DNA of 64,000 nucleotides from the NCBI RefSeq assembly GCF_000716785.1, contig NZ_JNYY01000020.1, positions 62,001 to 126,000 of the forward strand. Direction: 5' to 3'. The stretch is from Amycolatopsis vancoresmycina (GTDB taxonomy: Bacteria; Actinomycetota; Actinomycetes; Mycobacteriales; Pseudonocardiaceae). Positions 56,800 through 64,000 of this stretch are shown here, one piece after another (position 1 is the first letter of the stretch; each line of letters opens with the position of its first letter). A program made the position numbers and the translations under genes. The notes below the pieces were generated by a model. That model had not been told where the DNA came from. It did no database searches and worked only from the letters and a program-made list of their open reading frames with translations.

Positions 56800-58176
56800 A
56801 TGAGCAAACCCCCGTTCGGCTTCGGACCTTCCGATCCCGACAAACGAGGTGAGAACGACCCCTCGGAAGGCGGGCAGCAGTCCGGCGCCGAGGCCTTCAA
56901 CCAGCTCGGGCAGATGCTGAGCCAGCTCGGCCAGATGCTCAGCCAGGCGGGCAGTTCCAGCGGGCCGGTGAACTACGACCTCGCCAAGCAGATCGCCCTG
57001 CAGACCCTGGGCAGTGCCGGCAACACCGGCGAGAGCAAGCTCGGCTTCCGGGGTGGTGACGACGCGAACGCGGCGGTGCGTGACGCGGCCCACCTGGCCG
57101 AGCTGTGGCTCGACGCGGCGACGGTGTTCCCGGCCGGCGCGACGTCGACGGTGGCCTGGTCCCCGCGGTCCTGGGTGGAGAAGACGCTCCCGACGTGGCA
57201 GCGGCTGTGCGACCCGGTGGCGCGGCAGGTCTCGGGCGCCTGGATGGAGGCGCTGCCCGAGGAGGCCAAGCAGGCCGCGGGCCCGCTGCTGCAGATGATG
57301 GGCCAGATGGGCGGGATGGCGTTCGGCTCCCAGCTCGGCAACGCGCTGGCCCAGCTCGCCTCGGAGATGCTGACGTCGTCGGAGATCGGCCTGCCGCTGG
57401 CCCCGGCGGGCACGTCGGCCCTGCTGCCGGCGAACATCGAAAAGTTCGCCGAAGGCCTGGAGCTGCCGAACAGCGAGATCCTGGTGTTCCTGGCGGCGCG
57501 CGAGGCGGCCCACCAGCGCCTGTTCACGCACGTGCCGTGGCTGCGGCAGCGCCTGCTGGCGACGGTCGAGGAGTTCGCGCACGGCATTTCGGTGGACACG
57601 TCAGCGCTGGAGTCCCTGGCCGGCCAGATCGACCCGGCGAACCCGGCGAGCATCGAGGAAGCGATGTCCTCGGGCCTGCTGGAACCCCAGACGACGGACG
57701 AGCAGAAGGCGGCGCTGAGGCGCTTGGAGACCCTGCTGGCCCTGGTCGAAGGCTGGGTCGACGTGGTGGTGGCCGAAGCGGTGGGAGACCGCCTGCCGGG
57801 AGCGGACGCCCTGCGCGAGACGCTGCGCCGCCGCCGCGCGACGGGCGGTCCGGCCGAGCAGACGTTCGCCACCCTGGTCGGCCTGGAGCTGCGCCCCCGC
57901 CGCATGCGGGACGCCTCGAACCTGTGGTCGCTGGTGGGCGACCGCCACGGCACGGAGAAGCGCGACGGCCTCTGGTCCCACCCGGACCTGATGCCGACGG
58001 CGGAGGACCTGGACGAGCCGATCGACTTCGCGGACCGCGTGGGCTCGTCCGACCTGCTCGACGGCCTCGACCCGATCGCCGAGCTGGAGCGCACGGAGCA
58101 GGCGGAGCGCGACGAGAAGAGCCGCGAAGAGAAGAGCAAGGAGACCCCGCCCGAGGAGGGCGAGACCCCGGCGTAG
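56800..58176 (+). CDS. DUF2342 zinc-dependent metalloprotease-like protein
   Basis: 458 aa. N-terminal MSKPPFGFGPSDPDKRG and a low-complexity Gly/Gln stretch, then the DUF2342 core. The motif EAAHQRLFTHVPWL near residue 235 replaces a plain HExxH; family members are described as putative metalloproteases. Start ATG 56800. Highly charged C-terminal tail (Glu/Lys). Relative of Rv3195. Confidence 0.85.
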   Translation: MSKPPFGFGPSDPDKRGENDPSEGGQQSGAEAFNQLGQMLSQLGQMLSQAGSSSGPVNYDLAKQIALQTLGSAGNTGESKLGFRGGDDANAAVRDAAHLAELWLDAATVFPAGATSTVAWSPRSWVEKTLPTWQRLCDPVARQVSGAWMEALPEEAKQAAGPLLQMMGQMGGMAFGSQLGNALAQLASEMLTSSEIGLPLAPAGTSALLPANIEKFAEGLELPNSEILVFLAAREAAHQRLFTHVPWLRQRLLATVEEFAHGISVDTSALESLAGQIDPANPASIEEAMSSGLLEPQTTDEQKAALRRLETLLALVEGWVDVVVAEAVGDRLPGADALRETLRRRRATGGPAEQTFATLVGLELRPRRMRDASNLWSLVGDRHGTEKRDGLWSHPDLMPTAEDLDEPIDFADRVGSSDLLDGLDPIAELERTEQAERDEKSREEKSKETPPEEGETPA

Positions 58177-58195
58177 CCCGGGAGGGTGCTTCGAG

Positions 58196-58230
58196 AGGCC
58201 GGTGGTCCGCGACGCGGGTCACCGGCCTTT
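58196..58230 (+). terminator. Terminator after the DUF2342 gene
   Basis: AGGCCGGTG, 15-nt loop, CACCGGCCT then TT, 20 bp past the stop codon. A 9-bp stem with a short U-tract on the plus strand. Confidence 0.7.
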
Positions 58231-58277
58231 CTGTCGGGTGCTCGACGCGGACAGGGCCTGACCTGCGCAAGTTCCGC

Positions 58278-58307
58278 GACCGGGGCGGCCCGCAAGCCGC
58301 CCCGGTC
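58278..58307. terminator. Perfect 12-bp stem hairpin between convergent genes
   Basis: GACCGGGGCGGC-ccgcaa-GCCGCCCCGGTC. No U-tract on either strand. Sits 12 bp beyond the minus-strand metallopeptidase stop and probably ends transcription from either side. Confidence 0.6.
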
Positions 58308-58318
58308 ACCTCACCCGC

Positions 58319-58909
58319 TCAACACTCCGTATCGATCCCCCACCCGGCAGCGGCCGCCAGCCCCTCCAGGTACCCCATCGCGCGTTCCGTCTTCGGGTAC
58401 CGCTGCACCAGGGCCCAGAACGCCGCGTCGTGCCCCGGCTCCCGCAGGTGCGCCAGCTCGTGCACCAGCACGTAGTCGAGCACCCAGGGAGGCACCTTCC
58501 GCAGCCGGTCGCTGACCCGGATGGTCGCGTCGACCGGCGTGCACGATGCCCACCGCGTGCGCATCGGCTGCACCCACCGCACGCTCGCCGGCATCGCATT
58601 GCCGTCCAGGTACTTGGACGACAGCACGGCGCAACGCGCCAGCAGGGCCTCGTCCGACGTCTTCGGGGACGCCGGCCGACGGGGTTCCGCGCGCTGCAGC
58701 TTGCGCTCCATCTCGGCGACCCAGTGTTTCTCCTCCGCCCTGGTCATCCGCGCGGGGATGAGCACGACGAGCGTGTCGTCCTTCCAATACGCGGTGACCG
58801 TCCGGTGCCGGCGCTGGCTGCGCCGCACTTCGACCTTGTGTCCTGGTGTGTCCGACGGGGGGTTCGTCTCCCCCCTGCCTCTCAGCGAGGGCGTCCGTGC
58901 TTCGACCAC
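58319..58909 (-). CDS. YgjP/M48-type metallopeptidase
   Basis: 196 aa. HELAH at 150-154 followed by His160 in REPGHDAAFW gives the metal site. RWASCTPVDATIRVSDRL before it is the conserved WxS region of the YgjP/SprT-like group. GTG start (58909) is the longest choice; no strong ribosome site. Substrate unknown. Confidence 0.83.
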   Translation of the reverse strand: MVEARTPSLRGRGETNPPSDTPGHKVEVRRSQRRHRTVTAYWKDDTLVVLIPARMTRAEEKHWVAEMERKLQRAEPRRPASPKTSDEALLARCAVLSSKYLDGNAMPASVRWVQPMRTRWASCTPVDATIRVSDRLRKVPPWVLDYVLVHELAHLREPGHDAAFWALVQRYPKTERAMGYLEGLAAAAGWGIDTEC

Positions 58910-58963
58910 CCGACAACGGTAAGGCCAGGCACCGACAACTCCGAGCGCCTTGAGGTCACAGAC

Positions 58964-59003
58964 CCGAGTTGTCCACAGCCGGTTCCCCTTGTGGACAACT
59001 CGG
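58964..59003. promoter_or_regulatory. Inverted pair of DnaA-box-like sites
   Basis: CCGAGTTGTCCACA, 12-bp spacer, TGTGGACAACTCGG: perfect 14-bp arms containing TTGTCCACA twice head to head. Lies between divergent genes, upstream of the ThiF-like gene start at 59059. Same spacing as the pair at 21021-21058. Confidence 0.6.
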
Positions 59004-59058
59004 CCGATCCGGCGCCTTCCCGGGCTCCCCCGTCGCCGCCGGGTGCCATCCTGCGGAC

Positions 59059-60105
59059 ATGCTCCTCTCCACCGCGGACATGCCCCCGGTCCTCCTGCCG
59101 GCCCATCCCGCCCTGCTCCCGGGCCTCACCGTGCTGGAACGCGGCCCGCGCGAGATCCAGATCGGCCTCGACCCGCGCCACGGCGTGATCGTCGAAAACC
59201 TCACCCCGGACCTCATCGCGAGGGTGCGCGCGCTCGACGGCAGCAAGCCCGTCGAGCGGCTCTTGCTCGCCGAGAGCGAACACCGCGACCAGCTGCGGAC
59301 CCTGCTGCGGCAGCTGACGGCGCTCGGCCTGGTCACCGACGCCGGCCGGCCCGACGGCCCGGGGCTTCGCGGCGAGTGCGGGCTCTGGTCGCTGCGGGCG
59401 CGCCACCACCAGGCCGCCCTGGCGGACCGCAGGCGCGCTGCCGCGGTCACCGTCCACGGCGACGGCCGGGTGGCAGTCGCCGTGGCCGTGCTGCTGGCCA
59501 ACGCCGGCGTCGGGCACGTCGAGCTGCGCGCGTCCGGCGCGGTCACCGAGCACGACCTCGGCTCGGGCCTCACCGACGCGGATCTGGGGCGGCCCCGGCG
59601 GCAGGCGCTCGCCGACCTGCTGCGCCGCGTCGACCCCGGCGTCCGGGTCACCCGGCTGCACGACCGGTACCCCGACGTGGTCCTGCTCACCGACGCCGTC
59701 GTGCCCGCTCCCGAGCACGTCGCCGAGCTGATGGAGGACGGCGTCCCGCACCTGGCGGCGCGCGTCCGCGACGGCACGGGCATCGTCGGGCCGCTGGTGG
59801 TGCCTGGCCGCAGCTCCTGCTTGCGCTGCGCCGACCTGCACCGCACGGACCGCGACCCGTGCTGGCCCCGCGTCGCCGGGCAGCTCGCCGGCCGGCACCA
59901 GCGGCCCGACCTCGGCGCGGTCCACGCCTGCGCGTCGCTGGCGGTCGCGCAGGCCATGCGGCTGCTCTCCCCCGCTGCGCCGGCGCCACCGGCGTGGAAC
60001 GCGACCCTCGAGATCGACGCCTTCGACGGCCGCATCCGCCACCGCGGCTGGCCCCCGCACCCGCGGTGCGGCTGTGGCGCCCAGGGGGTACCGCGGGAGA
60101 CGTAG
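59059..60105 (+). CDS. ThiF-like / cyclodehydratase-like protein (Rv3196-like)
   Basis: 348 aa. N-terminal 100 residues form a winged-helix-like region resembling the peptide-binding part of ocin-ThiF proteins; the middle has AVAVLLANAGVGHVELRASG, a ThiF-type Rossmann segment. Cysteines in SSCLRCADLH and CGCG near the end could bind zinc. The same family fold partners RiPP cyclisation, but no precursor or YcaO gene is here; as in mycobacteria it sits beside the ABC1 kinase gene. Role unknown. Confidence 0.7.
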   Translation: MLLSTADMPPVLLPAHPALLPGLTVLERGPREIQIGLDPRHGVIVENLTPDLIARVRALDGSKPVERLLLAESEHRDQLRTLLRQLTALGLVTDAGRPDGPGLRGECGLWSLRARHHQAALADRRRAAAVTVHGDGRVAVAVAVLLANAGVGHVELRASGAVTEHDLGSGLTDADLGRPRRQALADLLRRVDPGVRVTRLHDRYPDVVLLTDAVVPAPEHVAELMEDGVPHLAARVRDGTGIVGPLVVPGRSSCLRCADLHRTDRDPCWPRVAGQLAGRHQRPDLGAVHACASLAVAQAMRLLSPAAPAPPAWNATLEIDAFDGRIRHRGWPPHPRCGCGAQGVPRET

Positions 60106-60165
60106 ACCACTAAGTCGTCGCGCGCAGGCTGCGCGCCGTCGTGGCGGCAAGGCAGAATCGCCGGT

Positions 60166-61509
60166 GTGACCGACTTCCGCGACCCGGGCGATGATCGTGA
60201 CACCGCGATGCCGCGCAAGGGTGCCGCCCGCACCGCCAAGCTCGCCAGTCTTCCGCTCGGCATCGCCGGCCGGGCGGTGGGCGGCTGGGGCAAGAGGCTC
60301 GCGGGCCAGAGCGCGGAGCAGGTGAGCGCGACGCTGTCGGCCAAGGCCGCCGAGCAGCTGTTCGAGGTGCTCGGCACGCTCAAGGGCGGGGCGATGAAGT
60401 TCGGCCAGGCGCTGAGTGTGTTCGAGGCGGCGGTGCCGGACGACATGGCGAAGCCGTATCGCGAAGCCCTGACGAAGCTGCAGGCCGCGGCGCCGCCGAT
60501 GTCGGCCCGGCAGACCCACCGGGTGCTCGCCGAGCAGCTGGGCCGCACCTGGACCAGCCGGTTCGCGTCGTTCGACGACGAGCCCGCGGCGGCCGCGAGC
60601 ATCGGCCAGGTGCACCGCGCGGTCTGGCACGACGGCCGCACGGTCGCGGTCAAGGTGCAGTACCCGGGCGCCGACGAGGCGTTGCGCAGCGACCTGCGGC
60701 AGCTGCAGCGGTTCAGCAGGCTGTTCCAGGCGTTCGTGCCCGGCACCGAGGTCAAGCCGCTGCTGGCCGAGCTCGCCGAGCGGATGAACGAGGAGCTCGA
60801 CTACCAGTCCGAGGCCCAGCACCAGCGGGCCTTCGCGAAGGCGTTCGACGGCGATCCCGGCATCCTGGTGCCGCGGGTGGTGGCCAGCGCGCCGAAGGTC
60901 GTCGTGACCGAGTGGGTGACCGGCACCCCGTTGTCCAAGGTGATCGCGGACGGCGACCGCGAGACCCGCAACCTGGCGGGCCGGCTGCTGACGGAGTTCC
61001 ACTACTCCTCACCCGAGCGCGTCCACCTGCTGCACTCGGACCCGCACCCGGGCAACTTCATGATCACCGACGACGACCGGCTGTGCGTCATCGACTTCGG
61101 CGGCGTCGCCCGGCTGCCCGAGGGCATCCCCCGCCACCTGGGCGAGATGACGCGGCTGGCCCTCGACGGCGAGTCCGCCGGGCTGATGCGGCTGCTGCGG
61201 GAGAACCGGTTCATCCGGCCGGACAGCGACCTGACGGCGGAGGAGGTGCTGGCGTACCTGGCGCCGTTCACCGAGCCGCTGGCCGCGCCGACGTTCCACT
61301 TCACCCGCCGGTGGATGCAGAAGCAGGCCGGCCGGGTCGGCGACAGCCGCGGCAACGACTTCCGGGTCGGCCGGATGCTCAACCTGCCGCCCGAGTACCT
61401 GATGATCCACCGGGTGACGGCGGGGTCGACGGGCATCCTCTGCCAGCTCGACGCGGAGATCCCGGCCCGCGGCATCGTGGAGCGCTGGCAGCCCGGCTTC
61501 GCCGCCTGA
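60166..61509 (+). CDS. ABC1/UbiB-family atypical kinase (Rv3197-like)
   Basis: 447 aa, GTG start. UbiB motifs: MKFGQALS (KxGQ), AAASIGQVHRA (Ala-rich loop), VAVKVQYP, LLHSDPHPGNF (catalytic) and VIDFGG (metal). Mycobacterial Rv3197 is linked to macrolide tolerance next to whiB7; here no whiB7 follows. Confidence 0.93.
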   Translation: MTDFRDPGDDRDTAMPRKGAARTAKLASLPLGIAGRAVGGWGKRLAGQSAEQVSATLSAKAAEQLFEVLGTLKGGAMKFGQALSVFEAAVPDDMAKPYREALTKLQAAAPPMSARQTHRVLAEQLGRTWTSRFASFDDEPAAAASIGQVHRAVWHDGRTVAVKVQYPGADEALRSDLRQLQRFSRLFQAFVPGTEVKPLLAELAERMNEELDYQSEAQHQRAFAKAFDGDPGILVPRVVASAPKVVVTEWVTGTPLSKVIADGDRETRNLAGRLLTEFHYSSPERVHLLHSDPHPGNFMITDDDRLCVIDFGGVARLPEGIPRHLGEMTRLALDGESAGLMRLLRENRFIRPDSDLTAEEVLAYLAPFTEPLAAPTFHFTRRWMQKQAGRVGDSRGNDFRVGRMLNLPPEYLMIHRVTAGSTGILCQLDAEIPARGIVERWQPGFAA

Positions 61510-61510
61510 G

Positions 61511-61560
61511 TTGTCCACAGGCGGGGCCGCGAACGGACGGATTCCGCCGAGTTGTCCACA
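61511..61560 (+). promoter_or_regulatory. Two direct TTGTCCACA sites
   Basis: TTGTCCACA at 61511-61519 and 61552-61560, both within GAGTTGTCCACAG, 41 bp apart, directly after the ABC1 kinase stop. DnaA-box-like; together with the inverted pairs they make six exact sites in the window. Confidence 0.5.
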
Positions 61561-61671
61561 GTCGGCCGGGACGGGGTTCCACCCGGTTGGCCGAGCCGCC
61601 ATGCTCGGAGCATGACTGCTACTCAGTGCACCGACCCGCTGTCCCTCGGTGATCCCGGCCCGGGCGAGGTG

Positions 61672-62556
61672 ATGAACCTCGAACAGTTGCGAAGGGCCGG
61701 GGTATCGGATCGAAGAACCCGGCGGCTCTGCGGCCCCGGCGGGCCGTGGCGCCGCCTGCACCCCGGTGTCGTCCTGCTGCGCAACACCGCGCCGACGCGG
61801 CAGCAGCTGCTGCACGCGCTGCTGGTGCGGTACGGGTCGAAGGTGGTGATCACCGGCGCCGACGCGCTGCAGGCCCACGGCGTCAAGTGCGAGGCGGGCG
61901 ACATCCGCCTGCTGGTACCCGACCACTGCCGGGTGGCGGCATGCGAAGGGGTGCGGGTGGCCCGGACGGCCCGCTTGCCGGACCCGGTCGTGGTCGACGG
62001 CCTCCCGTTCGCCCCGCCTGCCCGCGCCACGCTGGACCTGGCCCGCACCGAACCGGACCCGGCCCGCATCCGGCACCTGGTGACGTTGCCGCTGTACTGG
62101 GGCCTGTGCAGCCGCCAGGAGCTGCTGCTGGAGCTGGACGAAGGCCCCCAACGCGGCAGCGCGGCGGTCCGCAGGGTGCTGCGCGACCTCGACGAGGCCC
62201 CGATCCAGGCCCACGGCCTGGCCACCCGCATCCTGGAACTGGCCCCGCTGCCCCCACCGAGCTGGGACCAGACGATCTGCGACCGCCGCGGCCGCCGCCT
62301 CGGCGAGGCGGACGCCTGGTGGGACGAGATCGGCCTGGCCTGGCAGTACCGCTGCACCCCAGGCCCAGGAGGCGGCTTCAGCCACCTCGCCCTGGCGGCG
62401 ACGGGCATAGTCCTGGTCCGCTGCACGATCCGCCAGCTCCGCCAGGTCCCGAACGAGGTGGCCCAGGAGCTGGCCCGCGCGTTCGGCGAGGCATCCCGAA
62501 CCCCCCGCCCCAAAGTCCGAGCAATCCCCCTAACCCCAGAAGGAGACGCAGCCTGA
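61672..62556 (+). CDS. AbiEi-like winged-helix protein
   Basis: 294 aa from ATG 61672 (MNLEQLRRAGVSDRRTRRL), chosen for its GAGGTG site; ATG 61612 is the alternative. N-terminal wHTH then VVITGADALQAHGV, like the AbiEi antitoxin-type regulators common in actinobacteria; the C-terminal half resembles DUF559-type nuclease folds but I cannot confirm catalytic residues. No toxin gene is adjacent. Codons shift to A/C endings in the last 30. Confidence 0.65.
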   Translation: MNLEQLRRAGVSDRRTRRLCGPGGPWRRLHPGVVLLRNTAPTRQQLLHALLVRYGSKVVITGADALQAHGVKCEAGDIRLLVPDHCRVAACEGVRVARTARLPDPVVVDGLPFAPPARATLDLARTEPDPARIRHLVTLPLYWGLCSRQELLLELDEGPQRGSAAVRRVLRDLDEAPIQAHGLATRILELAPLPPPSWDQTICDRRGRRLGEADAWWDEIGLAWQYRCTPGPGGGFSHLALAATGIVLVRCTIRQLRQVPNEVAQELARAFGEASRTPRPKVRAIPLTPEGDAA

Positions 62557-62580
62557 CCCACCCCACCCTCCACCCACACC

Positions 62581-62795
62581 AACCGACCCCCAGGTACGCC
62601 AACCGACCCCCCAGGTACGCGAACCGACCACCTGGGTACGCGAGATGCCCCTCCAGTCACGCGTGATGCCTCCCCAATCACACGAGATGCCCCTCCAATC
62701 ACGCGAGTTCCGCCTTCAATCACGCGAGTGACGGCCCTGACCACGCGAGTTCCGGGCCCGACCACGCGAGTTGCAGGTTCCGACCACGCAGGTTC
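62581..62795. repeat. 21-bp degenerate tandem array, about ten units
   Basis: Ten units of 20-21 bp run without spacers from 62581 to 62789. Consensus drifts: aaccgacc..caggtacgcg at the left, then agatgcccctccaatcacgcg and agttcc..ccgaccacgcg at the right; CACGCGAGt is the best kept core. The rest of the 62557-63059 gap has no convincing gene. A minus-strand frame through the array gives 7-residue repeats such as TRVIGGA, but it overlaps the AbiEi-like gene antisense and is not called. Confidence 0.85.
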
Positions 62796-63059
62796 GCGCG
62801 TGAGGGTTGGTTTGCGATCTGGGCGGTCGGTTCGCCTGGAAGGCGGACTGGCGCGCAGCCGGGCGTCCGGCGCGCCTGCCGGGGCGGGTCGGCACGCAGC
62901 CCGAGCAATCGGGCTGGCTGCCAGCCCGCTCGCGGTCCAGGCGGTCGGCTGCTCGAATCGAGGGGGTTGGCCATCTGCTCGAAGGGGGCCGGCTCGGGCC
63001 GCCGTTCCACCCGTCCGCGGCGAAACCCGCCGCCTCAACCACTCAGGAGGGCGATTTGG

Positions 63060-63245
63060 TCACCAGTACTCGTCCGGGAGCTTGCCCTCGATGTCCCGCA
63101 CGTGCTGCCGTGCGCAGTCCGGGCACAGCCACCGGACCACGCCACGCTCGCGGGTGGAGACCCAGGCGAGGGCCGTGACCGGGTCGTCGTCGGCTGTGCG
63201 GGTGTGGCCGCAGCGGGTGCACACCTGCGGCTCCGGCGCGCTCAC
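63060..63245 (-). CDS. Small zinc-ribbon protein
   Basis: 61 aa, GTG start overlapping the methyltransferase stop (GTGA). Two CxxC knuckles, VCTRCGHTR and WLCPDCAR, ending EGKLPDEYW. Probably binds one zinc. Co-translated with the methyltransferase; function unknown. Confidence 0.75.
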   Translation of the reverse strand: MSAPEPQVCTRCGHTRTADDDPVTALAWVSTRERGVVRWLCPDCARQHVRDIEGKLPDEYW

Positions 63246-64000
63246 CGGGACCGTCCACAGTGGATTGCCTTGGCGCCGAAGAGGTACAGATCGTCCCGGC
63301 GGCCCAGGAAATGCGGGCCATGCGGATCGGTCAGGGCCGCGGCCGCGGCGCGGTCGTCGGCGTCGAGCCACTCCGCGGCCCAGTCGGCGAGCCAGCCGAT
63401 GCGGTGCACCACGTACTCGCGCAGGAGGTCCGAGCCCGGCATCGGGTGGTCGATGAGCGCACCGAAGGACTCGACGTCCGAGAGACCGGCTTCGCGAAGG
63501 GCGCGCGTCCAGCCGTAGGGCATCGCGACGCTGCCCGGCAGCCCGGCGCGCATCCGGGCGAACCACTCGGCCCGCGCGGCGTGCAACCGCTGCTCCAGCC
63601 CAGGCCGTCCGACCCCGAGCTCCCACGGGAGGCAACGCAGCTCAAGCCCACCCTCGGCAATGGCCAGCACCCCACCCGGCCGCAACAGCCCGGCGAGCGT
63701 ACGCAGCGCGGCCTGCTGGTCACCGACATGGTGGACAACACCGGAAGCCCACACGAGATCAGCGGCAGGCACGGCCAGCCCGGGATCGGCAAGGTCCCCA
63801 AGCAGCCCGACGACCTCAACCGAGCCGGCAGCCGACCCGTCACCACGAACCCGCCCAGCCTCAGCGGAGCCGGTGGCCACTTCCGCCACAGCAGACCCCG
63901 CGCCCCCAGCGGAACCAGCCGCCGCCACGGCTCGCTCTGCCTCGGCGAGCAGCTCCGGCGTGGCGTCGACCAGTACCACCCGGCCCCCGCCCCGGCGGGC
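63242..64000 (-). CDS. SAM-dependent methyltransferase (partial, cut by window end)
   Basis: About 253 C-terminal residues are visible. GGGRVVLVDATPELL is the end of the SAM motif I/II region, then DLVWASGVVHHVGDQQAALR and LRPGGVLAIAEGG, motifs of class I methyltransferases. The C-terminal half is a substrate-binding lid. The N-terminus lies beyond the window. Substrate unknown. Confidence 0.85.
   Translation of the reverse strand, partial: ARRGGGRVVLVDATPELLAEAERAVAAAGSAGGAGSAVAEVATGSAEAGRVRGDGSAAGSVEVVGLLGDLADPGLAVPAADLVWASGVVHHVGDQQAALRTLAGLLRPGGVLAIAEGGLELRCLPWELGVGRPGLEQRLHAARAEWFARMRAGLPGSVAMPYGWTRALREAGLSDVESFGALIDHPMPGSDLLREYVVHRIGWLADWAAEWLDADDRAAAAALTDPHGPHFLGRRDDLYLFGAKAIHCGRSR

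Noticed and set aside
61623..63038. 471-aa minus-strand ORF over the 21-bp array
   Set aside because: It runs antisense through the whole AbiEi-like gene; its heptapeptide repeats are a by-product of the 21-bp period.

Overview
The window is high-GC (about 70%) actinobacterial chromosome, most like Amycolatopsis or another member of the Pseudonocardiaceae. Evidence: frequent GTG starts, many 4-bp ATGA/GTGA gene overlaps, a mycobacterial-type tmRNA tag frame, a topoisomerase IV pair of the Streptomyces kind, YbaB/NlpC/EspC-like genes typical of type VII secretion lineages, and a block (UPF0182, YlbL-type protease, DUF2342 metalloprotease, ThiF-like protein, ABC1 kinase) recalling M. tuberculosis Rv3193c-Rv3197. 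Apart from two genes cut by the window edges, nearly everything looks like intact core or soft-core genes. There is no prophage, transposase or integrase.

Layout. 0-1.3 kb: a flavin monooxygenase with its FMN reductase partner (cut by the edge). 1.4-7.4 kb: a degenerate PLD-like protein, then parE-parC. 7.5-10.6 kb: secreted ThuA/ricin protein and GH3 glycosidase. 10.7-12 kb: DinB-like protein and a tyrosine phosphatase. 12-14.4 kb: a four-gene coupled operon (EspC-like, NlpC/P60 hydrolase, two YbaB-like proteins). 14.5-19 kb: DsbA-MauE pair, a solute-binding lipoprotein and HrpB helicase. 19.2-23.5 kb: ABC-2 exporter facing a two-component system. 23.7-25.2 kb: a repeat array and an unrecognised three-ORF operon. 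25.2-27.7 kb: Pit phosphate transporter and a lipase. 27.7-36 kb: the histidine-utilisation operon with a divergent IclR regulator. 36-39 kb: MFS transporter and diguanylate cyclase. 39.4-39.7 kb: tmRNA. 39.9-42.4 kb: a second two-component system. 42.5-48.5 kb: acyltransferase, amidohydrolase, smpB, ftsX, ftsE, prfB. 48.5-51.8 kb: PadR gene and a TetR/flavin-monooxygenase pair lying between two identical initiator tRNA genes. 51.9-61.5 kb: the Rv3193c-Rv3197-like block. 61.5-64 kb: an AbiEi-like gene, a 21-bp tandem array, a zinc-ribbon protein and a methyltransferase cut by the edge.

Working together: hutH-hutU-M20-hutF-hutI form one histidine-degradation operon in which an M20 amidohydrolase stands where HutG is expected; smpB and tmRNA (trans-translation) are 5.3 kb apart; ftsE/ftsX form the divisome ABC complex; parE/parC make topoisomerase IV.

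The least explained material is intergenic. (1) Three 44-bp palindromes share fixed ends and a fixed centre but have covarying middles. (2) An array of about seven 34-nt hairpin-like units lies at 23.7-24.0 kb. (3) A 21-bp tandem array lies at 62.6-62.8 kb. (4) An 87-bp in-frame duplication makes a 58-aa repeat ORF inside an unknown operon. (5) Two inverted pairs of DnaA-box-like sites have the same 12-bp spacing.
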